Virus record (IMG/VR): IMGVR_UViG_3300042390_000257
Location: 1 to 64,000 of that record
Reading direction: 5' to 3' (one strand)
Origin: a virus
Length of the DNA stretch: 64,000 nt
The position numbers were made by a program, and so were the translations under genes. Under the pieces are notes generated by a model, which saw nothing but the letters and a program-made list of their open reading frames with translations, was not told the DNA's origin and searched no databases. Positions 16,525 through 24,336 of the stretch are shown here, piece after piece. Every line of letters starts with the position of its first letter. The stretch's first letter is position 1.

Positions 16525-17603
16525 TACTTTCCGTATTGGTCAAATATCTGTTGGTGGAGTTGCGCCCCGTATTTGATGTCACGAGCCTTTACGCCCTCGT
16601 AACAGGCTTCTCCTTCTTCTACTCGGGCATCATAAGAGCGTAACGCATTGATGTGCCGAATCCAATCTGAGGGGCGCTTTGCTGTGCGACCAATTCCTAG
16701 TATGGACTTCAGGTGCGTGTATGAGTCAAGGTTCTGAGCAATGAACGGGATACCACAGGCGCTGTATTCAAGACCCTTGATGTCTGACTTGGCTCGGTTG
16801 AATGGGATGTCATTCAGGGGCACGATGCCAACATCAAAGTTCAATCCGCTTGGGTAGTTGAGATGGTCGGTCAATGGGGTCGTTGAGACCTGATCATCCT
16901 TGAGTCGTAATGCAGATGCCATGGTCGGCATGGATGGATGCGCTCCATGGTGGTGGAGAGTTATCTTTTCTGAGTTAACAAATGGGGTTATAACTCCAGC
17001 AAGAGTCTCTAGGTCTCGGCTTCGGTGACCCGTGCTTCCTGCCCAGCCAAATGTCGGCTTGGTTGACACAACATGTTTGTACTTGGGGAAGCGAGACACA
17101 TCAATGTAATTGGGCACAAGGATGACTTTTGTACCCCGAGCGAGTTGCTTGATGCGGTCATAAAGGTACGGGGTGCTTACTGTAAGTAAGTCTGAGGCGC
17201 ATAAGGTCGCTTTGTAATGATTGATATTAATTTCAGGACTGGTTTTAGGGTGTGTGGCGCGGAATGCTTGATTGGTTTCAGACAACCCCCAATACCAGTC
17301 ATCCACATCATTAATAATGATCTGACCTTCTTTTTGAGCAAGTTTGATACGGAGGTCAGCCCCCCTGTGCATGAGGCGTTGCATCCACACGGCGTCTACA
17401 TCATGGACTGCTCCATCAGCGTCGCGTATCTGAAACGCCCCATGCTGGGGATCAAAAATTAGAGTACCGACATGGAAAGTGTGACCAGTAATGAGGGGTA
17501 GGTATTGACCCACCCGTGCCCATCCTGAGCCACCCCATCTTTCAACACCATCGTCTACTTGGTCGGGACTAACCCAGTCACCTGACGCTACTCCAATTTT
17601 CAT
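16524..17603 (-). CDS. GT-B-type glycosyltransferase
   Basis: 359 aa from the ATG at 17603 (GAGGAG 6 bases upstream); the frame is open further but the upstream part covers the hairpin at 17616. A first Rossmann half (VGTLIFDP...DAVWMQRL), a hinge with VPNYIDVSRFP, and a second half with WAGSTGHRSRDLETL and a late GLEYSACGIPFIAQ, the usual acceptor/donor arrangement of family 4-like glycosyltransferases. Could modify the host envelope, phage proteins or DNA; no partner genes show which. Confidence 0.8.
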   Translation of the reverse strand: MKIGVASGDWVSPDQVDDGVERWGGSGWARVGQYLPLITGHTFHVGTLIFDPQHGAFQIRDADGAVHDVDAVWMQRLMHRGADLRIKLAQKEGQIIINDVDDWYWGLSETNQAFRATHPKTSPEININHYKATLCASDLLTVSTPYLYDRIKQLARGTKVILVPNYIDVSRFPKYKHVVSTKPTFGWAGSTGHRSRDLETLAGVITPFVNSEKITLHHHGAHPSMPTMASALRLKDDQVSTTPLTDHLNYPSGLNFDVGIVPLNDIPFNRAKSDIKGLEYSACGIPFIAQNLDSYTHLKSILGIGRTAKRPSDWIRHINALRSYDARVEEGEACYEGVKARDIKYGAQLHQQIFDQYGK

Positions 17604-17615
17604 TTTGTGCTCCTC

Positions 17616-17632
17616 TGTCCCGACTCGGGACA
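17616..17632. repeat. recurrent hairpin copy 12 (loop ACT), the only copy before a - strand gene
   Basis: Core only. It lies just upstream of the glycosyltransferase ribosome site and just after the stop of the lysozyme-like gene, the same position as in the early block but on the opposite strand. Confidence 0.85.
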
Positions 17633-17640
17633 ATCCTAGA

Positions 17641-18159
17641 TTATTTACACGGGCGTGTCCACGGTATAAAACCGCAACCCTTGTGGTGATCAAACCATTT
17701 GTACATTTCCCAAGCCCATGTGAAGTTCACAAGGGGGTCTTGAACCATGTCCCAACTTCCAAAGAAGTCTTCAACTTCGTTAGACCAAACTCCGTTGATC
17801 TGAAGGGGTCCATAATCTGAACCGTTCCATTGGGGGTGACCAGGAATTACATTTTGACAACGAGACTCTGACCATGCTTCCTCAAGAACATCAACTAATA
17901 GTTCTTGAGGCCAGCCAGCCTGTAGGGCAATGGGGGCGAGTTCCTCACACTTAGAGCCGAGAGGAACCAAGGTGGTTGTAGTGGTTGTTGGGGCAACCGT
18001 AGTGGTTGGTGGGGTTGTAGTGGTTGGTGGTGTCGTTATCACCACCGTTACTGGCACAATTGGCGCCAGTGTGTCGGTGCTCTGCTCGGGAATCGCGCAG
18101 GCAGTGGTTACTGTCAACAGTGTGGTTACTGCAATACTTACTTTATGGATTACTTTCAA
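17641..18159 (-). CDS. lysozyme-like lipoprotein
   Basis: 172 aa starting at TTG 18159, chosen because AAGGAGG lies 8 bases upstream; no ATG has one. Residues 1-21 form a lipoprotein signal ending in TVTTAC (C21). A Thr/Pro-rich linker (about 40-75) crosses the wall. The C-terminal domain has EAWSESRC and DYGPLQIN, the catalytic-glutamate and GxxQIN pattern of goose-type or SLT lytic transglycosylases. Likely degrades peptidoglycan from outside the membrane, for lysis or superinfection control. Confidence 0.75.
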   Translation of the reverse strand: MKVIHKVSIAVTTLLTVTTACAIPEQSTDTLAPIVPVTVVITTPPTTTTPPTTTVAPTTTTTTLVPLGSKCEELAPIALQAGWPQELLVDVLEEAWSESRCQNVIPGHPQWNGSDYGPLQINGVWSNEVEDFFGSWDMVQDPLVNFTWAWEMYKWFDHHKGCGFIPWTRPCK

Positions 18160-18180
18160 GGTTTTACCCTCCTTAATAAG

Positions 18181-18239
18181 AAGACACATCGGAAGGGGTA
18201 GTCATGTGTCTTCGTCGGAGACGCAAGGTTTGCCTTGCG
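18181..18239 (-). promoter_or_regulatory. double hairpin in the leader of the lysozyme-like gene
   Basis: Two perfect stems: AAGACACAT/ATGTGTCTT (18181-18212) and CGCAAGG/CCTTGCG (18222-18239). They lie between the WhiB stop at 18252 and the AAGGAGG site, so they could insulate the two genes or control translation of the second. Confidence 0.5.
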
Positions 18240-18251
18240 CCTTCCCACGAT

Positions 18252-18656
18252 CTATTTCAAGTTGGGGAGCACCTTATATTTGAGTTCATCAATTTGGGTT
18301 GCTTCACCAATTCTTGGATAGACCGAGAGATCAATGTTTGGCTGGTATGTGTTGTTTGCGCCAGTGCACTTAGTACATGCACACCCCTGACGATATCGGG
18401 TAATAGTCCCGTGTCCTCTCAGGGTTGTCTTGCGCCCGACATTCCTTTCTTGTGGAGTTAGTCCACCCCACATACCGAATTTTTCCTCGTTATTATTACT
18501 ATAGTCTAAACAACTTGCCCATACTGGACAACGATTACAGACCTCACGCGCAACGGCATAGTAGTCGTTGGGATTGGATGCTTCTAGTGGTGGGAACCAC
18601 GCATCGTTCGCCAGCCCACGGCATAGCGAATCGCTCATCCAATCAGTTAGTTCCAC
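18252..18656 (-). CDS. whiB: second WhiB-family protein with a GCxCxxC tail
   Basis: 134 aa, GTG start directly after the previous stop. Cluster ligands LCRG, CNRCPVWASC and the GMWGG turn mark a WhiB domain (residues 1-75). After it comes HGTITRYRQGCACTKC, a small zinc-binding motif often found alone in actinobacterial phage proteins; here it is fused. Regulates transcription by family analogy. Confidence 0.85.
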   Translation of the reverse strand: MELTDWMSDSLCRGLANDAWFPPLEASNPNDYYAVAREVCNRCPVWASCLDYSNNNEEKFGMWGGLTPQERNVGRKTTLRGHGTITRYRQGCACTKCTGANNTYQPNIDLSVYPRIGEATQIDELKYKVLPNLK

Positions 18657-18902
18657 TTATTCCCCCGATAGTCGTTGTTGGTCATCCCATTGGTCACGAA
18701 CAACGCGCTTGGCTGTAGGAGATGTAAACCAGTTCCATCCAAGGGTTTCGCGTATCCACTCGCCCTGTTCCTCACCAACCGCTTCCACGATGGTAGGCGC
18801 AATATCGCTCCACCATAATTTGAATGCGCTCATGTGATCAAACTTTTCTTCAAACTCTTCAAACATCCCAGCGACCCTATCAAGGTAGACGGTGTCTGTC
18901 AA
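18657..18902 (-). CDS. hypothetical protein
   Basis: 81 aa, Trp-rich and acidic, helical. Its start overlaps the stop of the large gene upstream by 4 bases. Not recognised. Confidence 0.65.
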   Translation of the reverse strand: MTDTVYLDRVAGMFEEFEEKFDHMSAFKLWWSDIAPTIVEAVGEEQGEWIRETLGWNWFTSPTAKRVVRDQWDDQQRLSGE

Positions 18903-20317
18903 TGATCTTCTACATTGATGATGTCCATTGCCATCTTGTCAAGGATGTCGTTGGGCACTGGGGCGGTCAATTCTCGGGATACTTCTCCAGCCTTGGCTCC
19001 AAAGATTCGGGACAGAGCGCCCGCAGAACCGCGCGCTTCAACTTCCATACGGATTACATCACGGGTATCAGAGATATCTTTAAACTTATTTACAAGGTTA
19101 AACATGCGATCAATCTCGCTACTGAGACCCGTATCCAGACCCTGACCTTCCATCTCTTCAGCGAACCTAGCGAACATGACGCGACTAACTTGCATCTCTA
19201 ATAAGGCTCTAAGTGCTGATTGAAGTTGGTCTTTTGTGCGGATTTCAACGGGAAGTTTGAAGCCACATTCTGTGTGTTCTTTATATGCAGGACATTTTGA
19301 AGCCAAATAGCAATTATCACAACTTCGCAATAGGTGATTTGCGTACCTAATTACGGTCGTTTCCTCAGGGTCAATTTCGTATTGTTCTCCCTGCTCAGAA
19401 CTGGTTTTGTTACCTAAGGAAGTAATCGTTTCTATGCCCATAACTGGTAGCAATACACGATCATTCTCGTGCCGCTTTTCAGGGGGGGTTATAGCAATAC
19501 TTGTACCCCCAGGAACCCCAACTTCTCCACTTGGTGTAGGGGGGGTTATAGCAATTATGTCACCGTTTTCATCGGTCATGGGTGTTGCCTCCGAGGGTCG
19601 TTTTGGTAGGTCATAGACCTTAGATTCCCATGCCTGCCATGACCTGATGGCGAGCATTGCTACCTCAGTAGTATCGTCTGCAATTACGAGTTCAGGGTTC
19701 AATCCGAGGCGCGCAATATCGGCGCGATGCTTCTTGCGAGCGGACTCTTTCTGCTGGGCTGGGTACCGCCGTAGACCATGACCATCCCACACTTGGGTCT
19801 CGCCATAGCGCAGGACGCTAGTCCATGAGCCAATGACAACGGTGTGCCAAGGGAGCGCCTCAATGGAGTCGGGCTTACTGGTTAGTCCGTAGAGGTGGGC
19901 ACCCCAACGCTGGGACAGGGATCGGATTCGGGGTATGTTCTTACCATTAATCGCCTTGTCAGAAATAGCCACGCGACCATAACGCTGACATAAGAATGCC
20001 AATCTTTCTAGGTCTTCGCCGTCAGACCACACCGGAATGTATTTATCTCCAAGCCATGTCCCGTCATAATCGGGGCGCCCGATAACAGTGGTGATGTTGT
20101 GTTCGTGTTGGCGTAGGAAGTCGTCAAATCGGGTGAGGTCTTCGTCGTTCTCTGAGGTGTAGATCAGGGTCTCTCCCGTGAAGACCTCAGATAGGACTAA
20201 CTCCTTAGTCTTAGGGATTGGGAAGTGGGTTAGATTAACCCCAAACCGTATAACATCGGCTTTCTCAAGGATGCGACGGTGTGAGCCTTTCTCGGCTCCA
20301 CCAAAGAATACCCTCAT
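18899..20317 (-). CDS. two-domain protein: possible TIM-barrel enzyme plus Cys-rich helical domain
   Basis: 472 aa. Residues 1-240 look like a beta/alpha barrel (repeated strand-helix units, with YGLTSK and GSWTSVLRYGETQVW). The last motif is faintly like the SW...RxG of tRNA-guanine transglycosylase/DpdA enzymes, but no catalytic aspartates can be assigned with confidence. A Pro/Gly linker follows with the phrase IAITPP twice. The C-terminal domain (about 340-472) begins CDNCYLASKCPAY...C and is helical. Both parts recall unannotated actinophage proteins. Function unknown. Confidence 0.5.
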   Translation of the reverse strand: MRVFFGGAEKGSHRRILEKADVIRFGVNLTHFPIPKTKELVLSEVFTGETLIYTSENDEDLTRFDDFLRQHEHNITTVIGRPDYDGTWLGDKYIPVWSDGEDLERLAFLCQRYGRVAISDKAINGKNIPRIRSLSQRWGAHLYGLTSKPDSIEALPWHTVVIGSWTSVLRYGETQVWDGHGLRRYPAQQKESARKKHRADIARLGLNPELVIADDTTEVAMLAIRSWQAWESKVYDLPKRPSEATPMTDENGDIIAITPPTPSGEVGVPGGTSIAITPPEKRHENDRVLLPVMGIETITSLGNKTSSEQGEQYEIDPEETTVIRYANHLLRSCDNCYLASKCPAYKEHTECGFKLPVEIRTKDQLQSALRALLEMQVSRVMFARFAEEMEGQGLDTGLSSEIDRMFNLVNKFKDISDTRDVIRMEVEARGSAGALSRIFGAKAGEVSRELTAPVPNDILDKMAMDIINVEDH

Positions 20318-20796
20318 ATGTCACCCCATGTCCTTTCAGACTTTTTGAGCGCCTGAGCGTCAAGTTCATCTACCACAGTATCCCATGCTCGGATGCTGTT
20401 GGGGGTATGGAACTCGGGGCGCATGAATTGGGGGACAGCCATCAGGAGGGCTGTAATGCCCTGTTTAACGGCATAGGCACAAGTCTCGGGGTCGGTATCT
20501 ATATAGAAGTGTGGACGACCTAATGCTGAGGCAATCGTCCATACGGCTTCGGCTCTAGGTGTTGAACCATCGCGCACGAGATCGGTCGTTTGATAGATAG
20601 CAGAGACCTTATAACCCTCTCGCTTAAGCCATGTCTTAACCATCTCAATGTCGTCGTCTGCATCAGCAACAAGATAAACACGACCCATGTACTTGTGGAA
20701 AAACGAGTCCCATAGGCGCCGACCTTCCATGCTCGGCTGACGCTGACCAAAGGTAGGTGCTTTGGTGGCTAACGCATCAAAGTGAAAGATGATCAC
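20314..20796 (-). CDS. HAD-like protein
   Basis: 160 aa. VYLVADADDDIEMVKTWLKREGYKVS and PHFYIDTDPETC...GITALL...RPEF read like the core strands of a HAD-type phosphatase fold, in the style found in many actinophages, but the classical DxDx(T/V) nucleophile is not clear (FHFDAL at the start is the best candidate). Overlaps both neighbours by 4 bases, so probably works with them. Confidence 0.5.
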   Translation of the reverse strand: MIIFHFDALATKAPTFGQRQPSMEGRRLWDSFFHKYMGRVYLVADADDDIEMVKTWLKREGYKVSAIYQTTDLVRDGSTPRAEAVWTIASALGRPHFYIDTDPETCAYAVKQGITALLMAVPQFMRPEFHTPNSIRAWDTVVDELDAQALKKSERTWGDI

Positions 20797-21251
20797 GAAT
20801 CATACATCCCTTTAGCGGTACGATTCTTGTGGGTCACAAACTCTTGCGCTGGGCAATAATGGCAGAGATATTGGCGTTGAGTCTTTGGGATACCGATCTT
20901 GCGACCAATGGTCTTGCTGTCGTCTTCATAGTCAATGCACATGCCTGCTGGGCGGTTGTGGCGACTGAAGCACTTGAGAGCCTCTACCTTGAGGTCGTCA
21001 CGCACCTCGCGCACTTCAATTTCGTTCTTCATCAACTCTTTTTTGACTTGGGTCTCATCACCGAGTTTTTCCCATGTGGCTTGGTCACAACGGAGAATCA
21101 TGGATTTATGAGCATCGGGGTCGGGGTTAGAAGCCTGACCTAAATGACGCTGACATAACTCAATGAGTTCCATGTCGTACTCGGCAGGACCTTCATAGTC
21201 CTTCATTCGGTACATGGTTCCACAGGACTGGCATGTCAAAAGACGAGGCAT
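20793..21251 (-). CDS. zinc-binding hypothetical protein
   Basis: 152 aa. An N-terminal CxxC (CQSC, 8-11), a middle CFSRHNRPAGMC, and a late CHYCP give at least six possible zinc ligands. The stretch GRKIGIPKTQRQYLCHYCP recalls an unnamed actinophage family. AAGGAG precedes the ATG. Function unknown. Confidence 0.65.
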   Translation of the reverse strand: MPRLLTCQSCGTMYRMKDYEGPAEYDMELIELCQRHLGQASNPDPDAHKSMILRCDQATWEKLGDETQVKKELMKNEIEVREVRDDLKVEALKCFSRHNRPAGMCIDYEDDSKTIGRKIGIPKTQRQYLCHYCPAQEFVTHKNRTAKGMYDS

Positions 21252-21283
21252 ATTGTTCTCCTTATTAGTTACAAATAGTTAAA

Positions 21284-21481
21284 TCAGTTGTATTGCGCGG
21301 TTTGAACGACAGCCATTTTGATGTCATTCATGTCGTACTGCGCCTGAAGCATCATGGCGCGTTCACGGACATCTTGCATTTCAACCTCGCCACCGCGGTT
21401 GGGTGGAAGGCTTTTGAAGACACCATCATTGATGCCGTGTTGAAGGTCTTCGTTCATTGATCGTGAGTTATTAACTGCCAT
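21284..21481 (-). CDS. small hypothetical protein
   Basis: 65 aa, AAGGAG upstream. N-terminal half polar, C-terminal half helical. First of the block of small, low-complexity genes running to 25384. Confidence 0.65.
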   Translation of the reverse strand: MAVNNSRSMNEDLQHGINDGVFKSLPPNRGGEVEMQDVRERAMMLQAQYDMNDIKMAVVQTAQYN

Positions 21482-21508
21482 GGTTACTCCTTAGTTAGTT
21501 TAAGTATA

Positions 21509-22126
21509 TCAGTCCCAGGGATCGCCGTCAAAACCAGAGGTGTCAGGTGCTTCTCTATCCTTCATACCTTTTCTAGCCTTACGATCACGGTTTGCGTCCC
21601 TAGCCATCTTAAAAAGTTCTTTAGCCGACCGACCAGTGTCTCTCACGGTCCATTTAGCGCCTGGTTCCATCACTAACTCACCATCTTCATTGTAACTAGT
21701 AGCGCCTTTTTTCTTAGTAGAACTACCGCTATCTTGGCTACCACTGTCTTCACTGTCATCACCAAAACTGGGGAATGGCGCAATTTCGGAACCATCTTTT
21801 CTACGCCGTGGTGCTTCGTTTTCGTTTTCGCCCTCAGAGCCAACTATTCGCACATCTTGTGGTTTTGATGGTTTCATTCCTTGATATAAATCATTTGCCA
21901 CTTTTGCAGCACCATCAAGGGCTTCAAACTTAAATGATGGCATTTTTGATCCTGACCAGTCTCGCTGTATACCCGAATTGGATGGGGTAAATTGACCGAG
22001 GCTTGGAGCCTTGGGGAACTGGATGTCCTTTTGGGCAAAATTAGCAGGCATTTGGTAATTGGTGGTTGGTAGGGAACCTTGAAAGTTCCGACGCCGACTA
22101 CTGTTACTGTTAGAGGTATCGCTCAT
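21509..22126 (-). CDS. disordered Ser/Gly/charged protein
   Basis: 205 aa from the ATG at 22126, which overlaps the stop of the gene upstream. Low complexity throughout: Asn/Ser-rich start, RRRKDG, a Ser/Asp stretch and a basic ARDANRDRKARKG tail. Likely unstructured; perhaps a virion-internal or scaffold-like protein, unproven. Confidence 0.6.
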   Translation of the reverse strand: MSDTSNSNSSRRRNFQGSLPTTNYQMPANFAQKDIQFPKAPSLGQFTPSNSGIQRDWSGSKMPSFKFEALDGAAKVANDLYQGMKPSKPQDVRIVGSEGENENEAPRRRKDGSEIAPFPSFGDDSEDSGSQDSGSSTKKKGATSYNEDGELVMEPGAKWTVRDTGRSAKELFKMARDANRDRKARKGMKDREAPDTSGFDGDPWD

Positions 22127-22413
22127 CCTAATGACTCCATTGAATAGCGCCCAGTTCCTGTCCATTCGCCTGAAGCGAGTTCTGTGCGTCTTACGGGCAT
22201 GCCTGAGAGCCACGAGCGATTGCTCGCGGCGTAACGGTTAATAGACAGGATGTCGTTGATACCAGCGACCATCTTGACCATTCCTCGTGTCTCAGGGAAT
22301 AACACTTGTGGGTGTGCAGGGCGAATCTCACGAATAGTTTTGGGGTCGCTAATCGCGGCTTCTAGAGCCTGATCAACGAGAAACTCTTCGTGGGATTGCC
22401 AAGGTTTTGCCAT
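22123..22413 (-). CDS. hypothetical protein
   Basis: 96 aa, compact and mixed in composition, unlike its disordered neighbours. Contains EIRPAHPQVLFPETRGM. Not recognised. Confidence 0.65.
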   Translation of the reverse strand: MAKPWQSHEEFLVDQALEAAISDPKTIREIRPAHPQVLFPETRGMVKMVAGINDILSINRYAASNRSWLSGMPVRRTELASGEWTGTGRYSMESLG

Positions 22414-22422
22414 TATTTGCTA

Positions 22423-22590
22423 CTAACGACTTTTACGCAAAGGTTGGTCTTCGTAACTCTCATCTTCGGTAGATGGTGCTTCGTGAAGATCAAGACCTAA
22501 TGGGTCAGTATCTTCATTTGCTTTTAATAGCCGTGCATAGTGTGAATTGCGATCTGTTTTTCGTGCGGGGCGCTTAGCCTGCTCATCCAT
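22423..22590 (-). CDS. tiny RKTDR-motif protein A
   Basis: 55 aa, AAGGAG 8 bases before the ATG. N-terminal motif RPARKTDRNSHYAR, then an acidic tail. The same motif (Px(R/N)(K/R)TDRxxHxxR) starts the proteins at 22767-23111 and 23115-23297, so these three are probably paralogues. Confidence 0.6.
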   Translation of the reverse strand: MDEQAKRPARKTDRNSHYARLLKANEDTDPLGLDLHEAPSTEDESYEDQPLRKSR

Positions 22591-22592
22591 GG

Positions 22593-22763
22593 CTATTTCT
22601 CCTTAGTTTTAAGTACAGGTCTTTGCTTAGGTTGATTATTAAAAGTTTTATGTACAGATGCTTTAATAGTTTCGCCTAATGTTTTGAAGTCATCGCTAAT
22701 TTCGTCAGCAGATACTGACTTGAGCCGTGGTCGTTGGAATTGTGGTCCGTTGAGTTGAGTCAT
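22593..22763 (-). CDS. tiny hypothetical protein
   Basis: 56 aa, sits between two RKTDR-motif genes. N-terminus MTQLNGPQFQRPRLKSV, then a helical acidic middle and basic end. Its last codons provide the ribosome site for the next gene. Confidence 0.55.
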   Translation of the reverse strand: MTQLNGPQFQRPRLKSVSADEISDDFKTLGETIKASVHKTFNNQPKQRPVLKTKEK

Positions 22764-22766
22764 GAT

Positions 22767-23111
22767 TTAAGCAAAGGGGTCAGTAACATTATCCATGTTG
22801 GTCTGATGAATCCGCATGTTTTCTTTATGCGCTTTTCGGTCACTGCGTGACGCCTTTCGCGCAACTCGCCCAGCACCAGGTCCTGAGTCAGGGGCGCCTA
22901 AGGCGTCTAGACCCTTATTGATGAGTTTCCCAAGACCAATAGGTGACCGTGAAGGCGGTTCTTCAGGAGACCTTGGGAATGAGCCATCCATGCTGTCGCC
23001 ACCACCTGAGCCATCTGAGTATGGCTTGTAGTTTGTGCTGAATGCACTGGTGCGTTCTGCATGTGCTCCACGATCTGTTCGTCGTGCTGGGTGTTGAGAC
23101 TGTGAGTCCAT
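22767..23111 (-). CDS. RKTDR-motif protein B
   Basis: 114 aa. Begins MDSQSQHPARRTDRGAHAER, followed by a Ser/Gly/Pro-rich middle and a basic helix (KASRSDRKAHKENMR). Largest of the three motif-sharing genes. Likely disordered. Confidence 0.6.
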   Translation of the reverse strand: MDSQSQHPARRTDRGAHAERTSAFSTNYKPYSDGSGGGDSMDGSFPRSPEEPPSRSPIGLGKLINKGLDALGAPDSGPGAGRVARKASRSDRKAHKENMRIHQTNMDNVTDPFA

Positions 23112-23114
23112 AGT

Positions 23115-23297
23115 TTAATAATCCTCTTTCCACATTTTTGCTTGGTTTGACATTCTGTTCATGGCGCTACGGCGTGTATCGGGGTCCATGTCGTCGTCCC
23201 AGTCACCAGTACCATAGTACTCATCTTGCTTACTGATACGCGTGTTATGTGCGTAACGGTCTGTCTTGCGGTTTGGGTTTAATGATTGTCCGTCCAT
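23115..23297 (-). CDS. tiny RKTDR-motif protein C
   Basis: 60 aa from the ATG at 23297, one base inside the upstream stop (TAATG). Motif NPNRKTDRYAHNTRISK at residues 7-23, then an acidic, Trp-containing end. Confidence 0.6.
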   Translation of the reverse strand: MDGQSLNPNRKTDRYAHNTRISKQDEYYGTGDWDDDMDPDTRRSAMNRMSNQAKMWKEDY

Positions 23298-23536
23298 TAC
23301 CACATGCGTCCTTCTTCGTAATAGTTATTTGCTGGTACCACACCTTTGGATTCAGCATGACCAGTGCGGAAATGAACTTGGCGTGGGTTTAAAGAACGCT
23401 CGTCCCACTGTCGTGGTTCACGCCAGTCACCACTTGAGTTATCGCGGTCGTTGGGAGTGGTCGGTGGCTTTTTACGACCACCACCGCTACCCATACTTCC
23501 ACCAGCAAGTGGCTGTAGTTCTTTAACAACTTCCAT
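23297..23536 (-). CDS. Gly/Pro/Arg-rich hypothetical protein
   Basis: 79 aa, low complexity with GSMGSGGGRKKPP and RSLNPRQVHFRTGHA. Not recognised. Confidence 0.6.
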   Translation of the reverse strand: MEVVKELQPLAGGSMGSGGGRKKPPTTPNDRDNSSGDWREPRQWDERSLNPRQVHFRTGHAESKGVVPANNYYEEGRMW

Positions 23537-23542
23537 GGTGTT

Positions 23543-23827
23543 TTACTTGCAGTCGCAGTTAGGCGTACCGCAATCACAATCTTTTTTGATGGTCACTGGG
23601 TATGACGGACCAGTGGGGTCCTTTGCAGTCATGTAGCCATGCATAGCAATGGCTTCAGCCTGTGATTCAACGGGACCCCAAGCCTCATCGTACATACTGT
23701 CACCTTGTTCATAGTCGTCACCCATGTACGCTTGGGTGCCACCGTAGGCAGGTGCGTTTACAGAGGTGTTCCAAGCCCGTGCTTGCTGGCGGTTACGACC
23801 GTGAATGCTAGGCATTACTTTTGCCAT
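23543..23827 (-). CDS. hypothetical protein with Cys-rich tail
   Basis: 94 aa. Ends CDCGTPNCDCK, a tight possible metal site. The rest is Tyr/Gly-rich. AAGGAG upstream. Confidence 0.6.
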   Translation of the reverse strand: MAKVMPSIHGRNRQQARAWNTSVNAPAYGGTQAYMGDDYEQGDSMYDEAWGPVESQAEAIAMHGYMTAKDPTGPSYPVTIKKDCDCGTPNCDCK

Positions 23828-23850
23828 GATAATTACTCCTTAGGATGTGT

Positions 23851-24336
23851 TTACTTCCACATTGGTGCAAGTGATTTTAGCATGCTTCTTCGTTGCATAT
23901 CTATAATTTGCTTGTCGGGGCGCTCTAACCCACGCGGAATACCACGAGGTCCTGCCTTGCCGTCATTAGTTAATCGGACTGGTTCTGCTCCTGGGGGCGC
24001 AAACTTCTTACCCTTAGATTCAAGCATGACCCCAGTTAAAAGATTAAATTCTTGAGGCCAAATATAATCCCCAGCATTAATCCGCTCTCCTTTATGAACT
24101 CCGCGGGAATATGCCCGCTGATTGGCACGAATCGCACTAGACAGTTTGTCCTGACGGCGGTTGCTGGACATGGTCCCAAGATACCCATCGGGGTATTGGG
24201 TGTCAGGACCAACTCCAAATGCAGAGATGCGCTGATCCTTGGCGCTACGGAATACAGGCGTTGGACCCGTTCCCGAGACCATGCCTGATTCAGGGCTAGA
24301 TGATGGGGACTGCCAGTTGGCAAATGAGGTAGCCAC
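23851..24336 (-). CDS. hypothetical basic protein
   Basis: 161 aa, Ser/Pro/Gly-rich start and basic second half. Contains IWPQEFNLLTGVML. Overlaps the 45-residue gene upstream by one base. Confidence 0.6.
   Translation of the reverse strand: MATSFANWQSPSSSPESGMVSGTGPTPVFRSAKDQRISAFGVGPDTQYPDGYLGTMSSNRRQDKLSSAIRANQRAYSRGVHKGERINAGDYIWPQEFNLLTGVMLESKGKKFAPPGAEPVRLTNDGKAGPRGIPRGLERPDKQIIDMQRRSMLKSLAPMWK

Noticed and set aside
18899-20317. terminase small subunit
   Set aside because: The C-terminal helical domain made me consider it, but the gene is far from portal and capsid genes, and no HTH typical of small terminases is visible.
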